Below, in pieces: positions 46,806 to 59,389 of a stretch of DNA of 64,000 nt. Both the position numbers and the translations under genes were made by a program. Numbering within the stretch: the first letter of the stretch is position 1; each line of letters starts with the position of its first letter. Below the pieces are notes generated by a model. The model did not search any database and was not told the origin of the DNA. It worked only from the letters and a program-made list of their open reading frames with translations. This stretch comes from Gammaproteobacteria bacterium (GTDB taxonomy: Bacteria > Pseudomonadota > Gammaproteobacteria > Steroidobacterales > Steroidobacteraceae): NCBI GenBank assembly GCA_947452065.1, contig CANGBB010000005.1:107334-171333 (forward strand), in the 5' to 3' direction.

Positions 46806-47080
46806 GTGCCCGGCTCCCTCGGTGTGTGGTGGTTGCGCTGTGATGGCAGCGGCGCGGATACCGTAGTGCGCACCAACGGGGTGGGCCAATCGCTGTTCCT
46901 GCTCCGTTTTTGTCAAAAATCCACGACCTCGCCCGGCTCGCGACGTCCGGTTGGGGTATTTCCTTAGGCCGGACCGCCCCGGTTCGGTGCTCCATGGGCG
47001 AGAGGGGTGTCAAAAATGTAGCGCCGGGCGCCTGATTCCGCGACAATTGCCGGCTCGGACAATAGCCAAGTGAGTACTGG
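46806..47080. other. Divergent pilA-sucC intergenic region
   Basis: A 275-bp non-coding region. It contains a perfect palindrome TTTTTG-T-CAAAAA (46907-46919) and two copies of TGTCAAAAAT (46911-46920 and 47008-47017), 97 bp apart; on the minus strand each gives TTGACA, but neither has a convincing -10. I do not see a sigma-54 (GG-N10-GC) site for pilA. No small gene is evident. Confidence 0.6.
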
Positions 47081-48247
47081 ATGAATCTTCACGAATATCA
47101 AGCCAAGCAGGTGCTGGCCAGCTACGGTGTTCCGGTTCCGAAAGGAATTGTTGCCAACAGCGGTGCGGAGGCTGAAGCCGCCGCGCAGTCGCTGGGCGGC
47201 AGCGTCTGGGTAGTTAAGGCACAGGTGCACGCGGGCGGTCGCGGCAAGGCCGGCGGCGTCAAGCTGGCGCGCGATGGCGCAGCAGTGCGCGCAGCAGCTG
47301 AAGGCATGCTGGGCCAGCGTCTGGTCACCAAGCAGACGGGTGCCGGCGGTCTGCCCATCGAGAAGGTTTACGTCGAGACCGGTTCGGCCATCGCACGTGA
47401 GATCTATCTCAGCCTCACCCTGAACCGCGAGCGTGGTCGCATTGCGGTGGTGGCCTCCACTGAAGGTGGCATGGACATCGAGACCGTGGCCGAAGAGACC
47501 CCCGAGAAGATTCTCTCGGTGCTCGTTCATCCGGCCACCGGCCTGCAGTCTTACCAGTGCCGTCAGCTCGGCTTCGCGCTGGGACTGAATGACGCGCAGC
47601 GCAAGCAGTTTGAATCCATCGTGCGCGCCCTGTACCAGCTGTACATGGACAAGGACGCGAGCCTAATCGAGATCAACCCGCTGATCGTCACCGGTGAGGG
47701 CAACCTCGTCGCACTGGACTGCAAGCTGGATATCGAGGCCAACGCGATGTTCCGTCAGAAGGACATGGCGGCCTATCGCGATCGCGGCCAGGAAGATCCG
47801 GCCGAGCTGCGTGCCAGCGACAACGATCTCAACTACGTTTCGCTCGATGGCAACATCGCCTGCATGGTGAACGGCGCAGGCCTCGCCATGGCGACGATGG
47901 ACGTCATCAAGCTGCACGGCGGACAGCCGGCAAACTTCCTCGACGTCGGTGGCGGTGTCACCGTCGAGCGCGGTATCGCCGCGTTTGACCTGATTCTCTC
48001 CAACCCGAGCGTCAAGGCCATCCTCGTCAATGTGTTCGGCGGCATCGTCCGTTGCGACACCGTGGCACAGGCAGTCATCACGGCCTTCCAGAAGGTGGGC
48101 GTCAAGGTGCCGGTGGTGGTGCGTCTCGAAGGCACGAACGCTGAGCAGGCCCGGAAGATGCTCAAGGACAGTGGCCTGGCCCTGATTCCTGCCGAAGGCC
48201 TGACCGACGCCGCGAAGAAAGTCGTGGCCGCCGCCTCTGCCAAGTAA
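47081..48247 (+). CDS. sucC: Succinyl-CoA synthetase beta subunit
   Basis: Nucleotide-binding subunit of the TCA-cycle enzyme that converts succinyl-CoA to succinate with NTP formation. It has 388 residues, same as E. coli. MNLHEYQAKQVLASYGVPVPKG starts the ATP-grasp domain, with VKAQVHAGGRGKAGGVK; the C-terminal ligase-CoA domain has NGAGLAMATMDVIKLHGG and NVFGGIVRCDTVA (GGI site at the power helix). The ATG at 47081 begins exactly with the family N-terminus. It is 22 bases before sucD. Confidence 0.98.
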   Translation: MNLHEYQAKQVLASYGVPVPKGIVANSGAEAEAAAQSLGGSVWVVKAQVHAGGRGKAGGVKLARDGAAVRAAAEGMLGQRLVTKQTGAGGLPIEKVYVETGSAIAREIYLSLTLNRERGRIAVVASTEGGMDIETVAEETPEKILSVLVHPATGLQSYQCRQLGFALGLNDAQRKQFESIVRALYQLYMDKDASLIEINPLIVTGEGNLVALDCKLDIEANAMFRQKDMAAYRDRGQEDPAELRASDNDLNYVSLDGNIACMVNGAGLAMATMDVIKLHGGQPANFLDVGGGVTVERGIAAFDLILSNPSVKAILVNVFGGIVRCDTVAQAVITAFQKVGVKVPVVVRLEGTNAEQARKMLKDSGLALIPAEGLTDAAKKVVAAASAK

Positions 48248-48269
48248 GAGCTAAACGGACAACACAATC

Positions 48270-49397
48270 ATGAGCATTCTGGTCAACAAACGAACCAAGC
48301 TGATCTGCCAGGGTTTCACTGGCAAGCAGGGTACTTTCCACTCCGAGCAGTGCATCGCCTACGGTACGCAGCTCGTGGCCGGCGTTACGCCGGGCCATGG
48401 CGGCAAGCAGCACCTGGGCCGTCCGGTGTTCAACACCGTGCGCGAAGCGGTCAAGGAAACTGGCGCCACCGCCAGCATGATCTACGTGCCGGCGCCCTTC
48501 GCAGCCGACGCCATCCTCGAAGCGGCTGACGCCGGTCTCGAGCTGGTGGTCTGCATCACCGAAGGCGTGCCCGTCAATGACATGGTGCGCGTCAAGGCAG
48601 CGCTGGCCGGCAGCGGCACGCGCCTCATCGGCCCGAACTGCCCTGGCATCATCACGCCGGGCGAATGCAAGATCGGCATCATGCCGGGCTTCATCCACAA
48701 GAAGGGTTGCATCGGCGTTGTGTCGCGTTCCGGCACGCTGACCTATGAAACCGTGTTCCAGACCACCAACAACGGCCTGGGGCAGAGCACCTGCGTCGGC
48801 ATCGGCGGTGATCCGGTGCGTGGCATGAACTTCATCGACGTGATCGAGCTCTTCGAGCGCGATCCTCAGACTGAAGGCATCATCATGGTCGGCGAAATCG
48901 GTGGCAGCGACGAAGAAGCTGCTGCCGAGCACATCCGCAAGTTCGTCACCAAGCCTGTCGTCGCCTACATCGCCGGCGTCACGGCGCCTCCGGGCAAGCG
49001 CATGGGCCATGCCGGCGCGGTCATCGCCGGCGGCAAGGGCACGGCAGCTGACAAGTACCGCGCGCTGGAAGCGGCGGGCGTGCGCACTGTGCGTTCGCCG
49101 GCTGAACTCGGTGGCGCGATGCTGGATCTGCTGACCAAGCGTCGTGGCTCGTCCAAGGGCAAGGCGGCGGCCGCCAAGTCCGCTGCGAAGCCGGCGGCCA
49201 AGGCTGCACCGAAGTCGAAGAAGTCTTCGGGCGCTAAGAGCAAGGCTAAGGCCAAGGTCAAGGCCAAGGTCAAGGTGCAGGCCAAGAGCAAGAGCAAGAG
49301 CTCGGCCAAGCGTCCGGCGCCGGTGAAGAAGTCCGCTTCCAAGTCGCGCAAGGTGACCCGGAAGCCGACGCGCACCGCGAAGAAGTCGCGCCGCTGA
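48270..49397 (+). CDS. sucD: Succinyl-CoA synthetase alpha subunit with a lysine/alanine-rich C-terminal tail
   Basis: Catalytic alpha subunit; its phosphohistidine carries the phosphoryl group. Residues 1-291 match the entire usual SucD length (about 290), with CoA-binding Cys124 region [19 protein letters not shown] and catalytic His247 (GKRMGHAGA). In frame and without a break follow 84 residues made mostly of Lys, Ala and Ser ([31 protein letters not shown]), ending TAKKSRR. This resembles histone H1 or AlgP tails and is not part of normal SucD. The tail DNA (49143-49394) shows no frameshift. Its function is unknown; DNA, RNA or surface binding are guesses. Followed by nadE. Confidence 0.95.
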   Translation: MSILVNKRTKLICQGFTGKQGTFHSEQCIAYGTQLVAGVTPGHGGKQHLGRPVFNTVREAVKETGATASMIYVPAPFAADAILEAADAGLELVVCITEGVPVNDMVRVKAALAGSGTRLIGPNCPGIITPGECKIGIMPGFIHKKGCIGVVSRSGTLTYETVFQTTNNGLGQSTCVGIGGDPVRGMNFIDVIELFERDPQTEGIIMVGEIGGSDEEAAAEHIRKFVTKPVVAYIAGVTAPPGKRMGHAGAVIAGGKGTAADKYRALEAAGVRTVRSPAELGGAMLDLLTKRRGSSKGKAAAAKSAAKPAAKAAPKSKKSSGAKSKAKAKVKAKVKVQAKSKSKSSAKRPAPVKKSASKSRKVTRKPTRTAKKSRR

Positions 49398-49437
49398 GCG
49401 GCGGCGCGGCGTTCGCGGCGACGCGGGGCAGTCTCCA

Positions 49438-51069
49438 TTGAGCCAGTCCGCGCAACTGCACGTCGCGCTCGCACAGCTGGACCTGCTGGTCGGTGACGTG
49501 GGCGGCAATGCCGCCCGCGTCGTTTCTGAAGCCCGTCGTGCGCGCGATGAGTTGCACGCCGACCTCGCGGTTTTTCCTGAACTCACGCTGTCGGGCTATC
49601 CGCCCGAAGATCTGCTGTTCCATCGCGGTCTGCGCACGCAGATCGAACAGGCGCTGGCCGAGGTCGCAGCCGCCAGCCACGGCATCGCGCTGTACGTCGG
49701 TTATCCCGAATACGACGGCGACCAAATCTACAACACGGCGGCGTTCTTCCATGACGGCCGCCTGCTGGCCAAGCATCGCAAGCAGTGTCTGCCGAACTAT
49801 CGTGTCTTTGACGAAAAGCGCTACTTCCGCAGCGGCACTGAAGCCACCGTGGTCGAGTACCGCGGCTTCCGCCTCGGTCTACTGATCTGCGAAGACGCCT
49901 GGGAACCCGAGCCGGCGCGTGCAGCCCGTGCGGCGGGTGCGGAACTGCTGCTGGTCTGTAATGCCTCACCCTACGAACTGCACAAGCAGCGCGAACGTGA
50001 GCGTGTCATGGCGGCGCGCGTGCTCGATGCGGGTCTGCCCGCAGCCTACGTGAATCTCGTGGGTGGCCAGGATGAGCTGGTCTTCGACGGGAACTCTTTC
50101 GTCATGGACGCGCGTGGCGAGGTGGTGATGCGTGCCCCTTCGCACCATGAGGGCACGTGGATGGCGCACTTCATGCGCGAGTCCGGCCGCGTCGAACCGC
50201 TGCGCGGCGATTTGGCCGCCGAGCTGGCCGATGTAGCCAGCGTGTATCAGACGCTGGTGCTGGGTGTCCGTGACTATGTCAGCAAGCATCGCTTTCCCGG
50301 TGTGGTCATCGGTCTGTCCGGCGGCGTCGATTCGGCGCTCACGCTGGCTATTGCGGTGGATGCGCTGGGTGCCGAGCGTGTGCAGGCGGTGATGATGCCG
50401 TCGCGTTACACCTCGGACATGAGCCGCGAAGATGCCGCGGAGCAGGCGCGCTTGCTGGGCGTGAGTTTTAGCTCCATTTCCATCGAAGGCATGTTCGAGG
50501 CTACGCTGGCGGCGCTGAAGGACGAGTTCGCCGGCCGCGCCGCGGATGCCACCGAAGAAAACATGCAGGCGCGTTGCCGCGGTCTGCTGCTCATGGCGAT
50601 TTCCAACAAGACCGGGCGTATGTTGCTCACCACCGGCAACAAGAGCGAGATGGCTGTGGGTTACGCGACGTTGTACGGCGACATGGCCGGCGGCTTCGCG
50701 CCCATCAAGGACTGCAACAAGCAGCTGGTCTATCGACTCGCAAATTATCGCAACAGCCTCGCGCTAGTGATTCCGGCGCGTGTCATTGAACGCGCGCCGT
50801 CGGCGGAGTTGCGTCCGGACCAGAAGGACACGGACTCGCTGCCCCCCTATGAGGTGCTGGATCCCATCCTCGAGGCATTCATCGAGGAAGATCTTTCAGT
50901 GGATGAAATCGTCGCGCGGGGCTTTGATCGCACGACCGTGACGCGCGTGCTGAACATGGTGCAGCGGAACGAGTACAAGCGCCGACAGGCGCCGCCGGGC
51001 GTGCGTGTCAGCCGGCGCGCCTTTGGTCGCGACTGGCGCTACCCGATTACCAGCGGATACCGACGCTGA
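49438..51069 (+). CDS. nadE: Glutamine-dependent NAD+ synthetase NadE
   Basis: Amidates nicotinic acid adenine dinucleotide to NAD+ using glutamine ammonia. It has 543 residues: an N-terminal nitrilase-type glutaminase domain with triad Glu48, Lys115 and Cys151 (LLICEDAWEP), and a C-terminal synthetase domain with the ATP-pyrophosphatase loop IGLSGGVDSALTLA and NKSEMAVGYATLYGDMAGG. The start is TTG at 49438 since there is no ATG near the conserved N-terminus. It follows sucD by 40 bases and converges on bamD. Confidence 0.95.
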   Translation: MSQSAQLHVALAQLDLLVGDVGGNAARVVSEARRARDELHADLAVFPELTLSGYPPEDLLFHRGLRTQIEQALAEVAAASHGIALYVGYPEYDGDQIYNTAAFFHDGRLLAKHRKQCLPNYRVFDEKRYFRSGTEATVVEYRGFRLGLLICEDAWEPEPARAARAAGAELLLVCNASPYELHKQRERERVMAARVLDAGLPAAYVNLVGGQDELVFDGNSFVMDARGEVVMRAPSHHEGTWMAHFMRESGRVEPLRGDLAAELADVASVYQTLVLGVRDYVSKHRFPGVVIGLSGGVDSALTLAIAVDALGAERVQAVMMPSRYTSDMSREDAAEQARLLGVSFSSISIEGMFEATLAALKDEFAGRAADATEENMQARCRGLLLMAISNKTGRMLLTTGNKSEMAVGYATLYGDMAGGFAPIKDCNKQLVYRLANYRNSLALVIPARVIERAPSAELRPDQKDTDSLPPYEVLDPILEAFIEEDLSVDEIVARGFDRTTVTRVLNMVQRNEYKRRQAPPGVRVSRRAFGRDWRYPITSGYRR

Positions 51070-51114
51070 AACCCGCGGGTGCCCGTGCGGCGACCCGGAT
51101 GAACTCCCTGAGTC

Positions 51115-51936
51115 TTACTGGCGCGCGGAAGATGCGCCCCAGAAGTGCCACCACTCGCGCTTTGAGACGATGGCTTTGGCCTCGGGGTAGTTGGTCACAT
51201 AGACCTTTTCGACACGGGCCTTGAGATCCGTCAGGCCCAGATGATCATAGGCGTCGATCAACACTTCCAGCGCCTCGCGTACAGCGGGGGCTCCGTCGTA
51301 CTGCTCGATGGTTCGCTGCGACCGTTGCGCAGCGGCGAGGTAGGCGCCGCGCCGCATGTAGTAGCGCGCGACATTGATCTCGAATTCCGCCAGCCGATTG
51401 CGCAGGTAGATCATGCGTCGCTGCGCGTCGTGGGCGTATTCGCTCTTCGGGTAGCGCGACACCACCGTGCTGAATGCGGTGACCGCCGCCATGATGTCGT
51501 TGGGCGGGCGGCGTGACATGTCCACGCCCAGCCAGGTCTCGAGCTTGTAGGGCACACGCTCGAAATTGATCATGCCCTTCATGTACCAGGCGTAGTCACA
51601 ACGCGGATGGGTCGGATTCTCACGCAGGAACTGCTCGGCGGCGTCCAGCGCGGTTTCCTTCTCGTCGCGGCGGTAGTAGAGGTAGATCAGATCCAGCCGT
51701 GCCTGCCGCGCCTGCGGCGAGAACGGGTAGCGTGCGGTCAATCCTTCGTACAGCCGGGTCGATAATTCATAGTCATTGTTGTCCAGCGCCTTGCGGGCGT
51801 TGGTGTACATCTTCTCGGCGGGCTGACTGGCCACTTCGCTTCCGCTGCGCGTCTTGCAGCCGGACAGGCCGGCCAGTGCGACGATCAGCACCGCGCCGGC
51901 TAGGCGCAGGTATGTGGAGCCGGACTTGAACTGCAC
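51115..51936 (-). CDS. bamD: Outer membrane assembly lipoprotein BamD
   Basis: Essential lipoprotein of the BAM complex that inserts outer membrane proteins. The GTG at 51936 with AAGGT upstream gives 273 residues with a lipoprotein signal ending LAGLSGC. The mature part has five TPR-like repeats (YTNARKALDNNDYELSTRLYEGLTARYP; ETALDAAEQFLRENPTHP; PKSEYAHDAQRRM) with the BamD-specific KGMINFE. The end is EWWHFWGASSARQ. The longer open frame upstream lies antisense to rluD and is not coding. Confidence 0.95.
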   Translation of the reverse strand: MQFKSGSTYLRLAGAVLIVALAGLSGCKTRSGSEVASQPAEKMYTNARKALDNNDYELSTRLYEGLTARYPFSPQARQARLDLIYLYYRRDEKETALDAAEQFLRENPTHPRCDYAWYMKGMINFERVPYKLETWLGVDMSRRPPNDIMAAVTAFSTVVSRYPKSEYAHDAQRRMIYLRNRLAEFEINVARYYMRRGAYLAAAQRSQRTIEQYDGAPAVREALEVLIDAYDHLGLTDLKARVEKVYVTNYPEAKAIVSKREWWHFWGASSARQ

Positions 51937-51960
51937 GGTGTAACCTTGTGGCAAAGTGCC

Positions 51961-51966
51961 ATTATA
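51961..51966 (-). promoter_or_regulatory. Predicted -10 element of bamD
   Basis: TATAAT on the minus strand, 24 bases upstream of the GTG. A start near 51954 would leave an 18-base leader containing the Shine-Dalgarno AAGG. There is no clear -35. Confidence 0.45.
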
Positions 51967-51999
51967 GCGAATCCCCGCCGCCTTCCTCCGACCGACTGC

Positions 52000-52947
52000 A
52001 TGGCTGACAAGTTCCAGACCGTAGAGGGGGCCTTGCCCGCCGAGGCCGCCGGCCTGCGCCTCGATCAGGCGCTGGCCCTGGCTTTCCCGCAGTATTCCCG
52101 CTCGCAGTTGCAGCGCTGGCTCCGTGCCGGGCGCATCACCGTGGCCGGCGGCGCGGCGCTGGCCAGCGCACGTATCGCCGGGGGCGAGCCGGTGCGGGTC
52201 GAAGCCGAATTCGCGCACGATGACCGACTGGTCCCGGAGGACATTCCGCTCACCATCGTCTACAGCGATGCCTCGCTGCTGGTGCTGAACAAGCCCGCCG
52301 GTCTGGTGGTACACCCCGGTGCCGGCAATCGCCTGCATACGCTGCAGCATGCCCTGCTGGCTTGGGATCCGGCGCTGGCCCGGGTGCCTCGTGCCGGCCT
52401 GGTACACCGGCTCGACAAGGACACCAGCGGACTGATGGTGGTGGCCCGCACCCCGGAGGTGCACACACGACTGGTGGCCGCTATGCAGTCACGCGAAATC
52501 GGCCGTGAGTATTTGGCATTGTGCGTCGGCCGCCTGACGGCGGGCGGCACCATTGATGAGCCGATCGGGAGGCATCGTACTCAGCGCACGCGTATGACGG
52601 TGCGGCGCGACGGCCGCGCAGCGCGTACCCACTATCGGATCGCGGAACGTTTTCCTGCGCACACGTTGTTGCGCGTGCAGCTCGAGACCGGTCGCACTCA
52701 TCAGATCCGCGTACACCTCACGCATCTGGGGCATCCGCTGGTTGGCGACCCGGAGTACGGAAAGCGACGTGCGCCAATCACCCGTGACATGGAACCGGAG
52801 TTGGCCGCAGCATTGAAGGCCTTCCACCGCCAGGCATTGCATGCTGCGCGTCTGGAACTCACGCATCCGGTGAGCGGTAAGGAGCTGTCCTTTGAGGCGC
52901 CCATACCGGAGGACTTCGAACACCTGCTGGAGGCGCTGCGCCGATGA
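52000..52947 (+). CDS. rluD: 23S rRNA pseudouridine synthase RluD
   Basis: Makes pseudouridines 1911, 1915 and 1917 in helix 69 of 23S rRNA. The ATG at 52000 gives 315 residues; an upstream ATG (51946) lies in the bamD promoter. It has an N-terminal S4 domain (LRLDQALALAFPQYSRSQLQRWLRAGRITV) and a RluA-type catalytic domain with HRLDKDTSGLM (catalytic Asp139), the NKPAGLVVHPGAGN motif and GRTHQIRVHLTHLGHPLVGDPEYG. bamD divergent and pgeF downstream are the classical partners. Confidence 0.96.
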   Translation: MADKFQTVEGALPAEAAGLRLDQALALAFPQYSRSQLQRWLRAGRITVAGGAALASARIAGGEPVRVEAEFAHDDRLVPEDIPLTIVYSDASLLVLNKPAGLVVHPGAGNRLHTLQHALLAWDPALARVPRAGLVHRLDKDTSGLMVVARTPEVHTRLVAAMQSREIGREYLALCVGRLTAGGTIDEPIGRHRTQRTRMTVRRDGRAARTHYRIAERFPAHTLLRVQLETGRTHQIRVHLTHLGHPLVGDPEYGKRRAPITRDMEPELAAALKAFHRQALHAARLELTHPVSGKELSFEAPIPEDFEHLLEALRR

Positions 52948-53687
52948 ATGCCGAGATCCTGAGGCCGGCATGGTCAGTGCCGTCGCGCGTGCGCTCTGCA
53001 ATGACTCTGCGCGGCGGGGGCTACAGCGTGGCACCGTTCGACAGTCTCAATCTCGGTACGCATGTCGGTGACGATGCGGATACGGTGGCGCGCAATCGCG
53101 TGCGGCTGCACACCACACTCGCCTTGCCGGGCAACCCGCTGTGGTTGCAACAGGTGCATGGTGCAGTCGTACATGTTGCGGAAGGGCGTCCGCCGGCGAC
53201 GCCGCCCGTGGCCGATGCGGCGGTGTGCCGCACCCCCGGGGTGGTACTGACGGTGATGGTTGCCGACTGCCTGCCGGTGCTGCTGGCTGAGCGGAGTGGC
53301 ACGGTCATTGCGGTGGCGCATGCCGGCTGGCGGGGGCTGGCGGCCGGTGTACTCGAGGCGGCGGTGGGCGCCATGGGTGTGGATCCCGGCACCGTCACGG
53401 CGTGGCTGGGACCGGCCATCTCGCAGCCGCACTTCGAGGTCGGCGAGGAGGTGCTGCAGGCGCTGGCCGCAGCCGACGCCGGTGCCTCGGTGGCCTTCGA
53501 GCGCAATGCGTCCGGACGCTGGCAGTGTGATCTGCCGCAACTCGCGCGCCGTCGTCTGCAGGCACTGGGCATAGGTTCAATGGTTGACTGCGGGCTGTGC
53601 ACGTTTGAGCGGCGGGCGGATTTCTACTCCTTCCGGCGCGATGGCCGCACCGGTCGAATGGCTGCGCTGGTCTGGCTGGAGCCGTGA
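52944..53687 (+). CDS. pgeF: Peptidoglycan editing factor PgeF (YfiH family)
   Basis: Cytoplasmic laccase-domain protein; in E. coli it removes wrongly incorporated L-Ser from the UDP-MurNAc pathway. It has 247 residues. The metal-binding triad His72 (QQVHG), Cys109 (VADCLPVLL) and His126 (VAHAGWRGL) is intact, and the end contains CTFERRADFYSFRRDG. It overlaps rluD by 4 bases and precedes clpB, the common gammaproteobacterial order. Confidence 0.93.
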   Translation: MNAEILRPAWSVPSRVRSAMTLRGGGYSVAPFDSLNLGTHVGDDADTVARNRVRLHTTLALPGNPLWLQQVHGAVVHVAEGRPPATPPVADAAVCRTPGVVLTVMVADCLPVLLAERSGTVIAVAHAGWRGLAAGVLEAAVGAMGVDPGTVTAWLGPAISQPHFEVGEEVLQALAAADAGASVAFERNASGRWQCDLPQLARRRLQALGIGSMVDCGLCTFERRADFYSFRRDGRTGRMAALVWLEP

Positions 53688-53712
53688 CCGGGGGCGTTTC
53701 GGTTATTCCGCG

Positions 53713-53741
53713 CTTGAATTTGGCGCGTTGGCGCCCAACCT
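53713..53741 (+). promoter_or_regulatory. Predicted heat-shock (sigma-32) promoter of clpB
   Basis: CTTGAAT (53713-53719) and CCCAACCT (53734-53741) are spaced by 14 bases, close to the sigma-32 consensus CTTGAAA and CCCCATNT. It lies about 35 bases before the clpB ATG. clpB is a classical sigma-32 target. Confidence 0.55.
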
Positions 53742-53774
53742 AGGGGTAAGAACAAAACGTCGTGAGACCACCGC

Positions 53775-56354
<2,580 letters not shown>

Positions 56355-56386
56355 AATCGCCACCTGCTTTCGGGTCCAGGATTCCC

Positions 56387-56806
56387 ATGCCTTTCTACGA
56401 GTACGAATGCCCTTCCTGCCGCCACCACGCGGAGGTCATGCAGAAGATTTCGGATGCACCGCTGAAGAAGTGCCCCGCCTGCGGCAAGTCGGGCTTAAAG
56501 CGGCTGATTTCCGCGCCGGTGTTCCGTCTCAAGGGCTCCGGCTGGTACGAGACCGACTTCAAATCCGACAAGGAAGGCAAGCGTAATCTCGCCAGCGGCG
56601 AGGCTGACGAAGCCAAGGCTGCACCGGACGTCAAAACCGATGCGGCAGCGTCGGCCGCCGCGGTGAAGAGTGAAGCGGCAAAGGCGAAAGCCAAAGCGAA
56701 AGCGACAGCCAGTGGTCGGTCCGGGTCGGCGGCCAAGCCGCGGCCGGTGAAGACCGCGGCGCGGCGCGGGGCGGCTGGCAGCAAGGCAACGGCGCGCCAC
56801 AAATGA
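56387..56806 (+). CDS. FmdB-family zinc ribbon protein with Lys/Ala-rich tail
   Basis: 139-residue protein. The N-terminal FmdB zinc ribbon MPFYEYECPSCRHHAEVMQKI followed by KKCPACGKSGLKRLIS provides four Cys for zinc. A short conserved segment (VFRLKGSGWYETDFK) follows, then from about residue 70 a low-complexity tail dominated by Ala and Lys (AAKAKAKAKATAS). FmdB proteins lie before aspS in many proteobacteria; the function is not known. It overlaps the DUF502 gene by 4 bases. Confidence 0.9.
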   Translation: MPFYEYECPSCRHHAEVMQKISDAPLKKCPACGKSGLKRLISAPVFRLKGSGWYETDFKSDKEGKRNLASGEADEAKAAPDVKTDAAASAAAVKSEAAKAKAKAKATASGRSGSAAKPRPVKTAARRGAAGSKATARHK

Positions 56807-57498
56807 ACGTCGCTTCAGCGCGCGCCGCATTCTGGCGAAAAATCCGACGCTACCTGGTTTCGGGTCTGCTGATCTGGCTGCCCATCATTGCCACGGTGGT
56901 GGTGGTGCGCTTCATCCTCGATCTAATGGGGCGCGCCGTACTGCTGGTGCCGCAATACCTCCGGCCAGAGGTGCTCTTCGATGTGCATATCCCGGGAATC
57001 GGGGCGGTGGCGGCCGTGCTGATTGTGCTCTTCACCGGCATTCTGGCCACCAACTTCATCGGTCGCACACTGATCGGTTTCGGCGAGGACATGCTGCAAC
57101 GTGTCCCCTTCGTCCGCACCGTCTACGGGGGTGTGAAAAGCTTCTCCGAGACGCTGCTGTCCGATTCCGGTAGCTCCTTCAACAAGGTGCTGCTGGTGCA
57201 GTACCCGCGCGAAGGCATCTGGAGCATTGGTTTCCAGACCACATCGGACCTGCCGGAGATCTCGGCGCGTACCGGGGCCGAGCAGGTCTGTGTTTTCGTG
57301 CCCACCACGCCCAATCCCACCTCCGGCTTCATTTTCATGATCCCGCGCAGCCAGGTGATCGAACTCGATATGTCGGTGGATGCGGCGATGAAGATGATCG
57401 TCACGCTCGGCGTGGTCACCCCGCCGGTGCCGGCCGGGGCCGTTCCAGCCCGCGCAGCGGCGGCGGGTAGCCCGGCGCCCGGCAGCCCGCTCGCCTGA
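56803..57498 (+). CDS. DUF502-family membrane protein
   Basis: 231-residue inner-membrane protein with two N-terminal helices (about 18-40 and 67-87) and a soluble domain (about 100-200). Conserved DUF502 segments are YLVSGLLIWLPIIATVVVV, VPFVRTVYGGVKSF, VLLVQYPREGIWSIGF and VFVPTTPNPTSGFIFMIPR. The C-terminus is Ala/Pro-rich. The function is unknown; the FmdB-DUF502-aspS order is well conserved. Confidence 0.92.
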   Translation: MNVASARAAFWRKIRRYLVSGLLIWLPIIATVVVVRFILDLMGRAVLLVPQYLRPEVLFDVHIPGIGAVAAVLIVLFTGILATNFIGRTLIGFGEDMLQRVPFVRTVYGGVKSFSETLLSDSGSSFNKVLLVQYPREGIWSIGFQTTSDLPEISARTGAEQVCVFVPTTPNPTSGFIFMIPRSQVIELDMSVDAAMKMIVTLGVVTPPVPAGAVPARAAAAGSPAPGSPLA

Positions 57499-57501
57499 TT
57501 T

Positions 57502-57516
57502 GGCACCCCGGGTGCC
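57502..57516 (+). repeat. Short perfect inverted repeat before aspS
   Basis: GGCACCC and GGGTGCC separated by one base form a 15-base palindrome just after the DUF502 stop. There is no T-run. The 90-base gap to aspS contains no other clear signal. Confidence 0.4.
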
Positions 57517-57588
57517 GCGGCTGGTTGCGCCTGGTGGAGAGCGTACGTAACATGCCGCGCCCCTTACTTTTGTGTAGCAGATAACTCC

Positions 57589-59364
<1,776 letters not shown>

Positions 59365-59389
59365 GCGGCGGAGCGCTGCACAGAGTCGC

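Noticed and set aside
49389..49402. GCCGC-TGA-GCGGC inverted repeat around the sucD stop as a terminator
   Set aside because: Stem is only five bases and followed by GC-rich sequence without a T-run; nadE likely remains in the same transcript.
48162..49586. 474-codon minus-strand open frame opposite sucD, including the Lys-rich tail region
   Set aside because: I considered whether the tail DNA really encodes an antisense protein. The antisense sequence there is Leu/Ala repeats mirroring Lys/Ala codons, lacks a start signal and runs through the certain sucD core.
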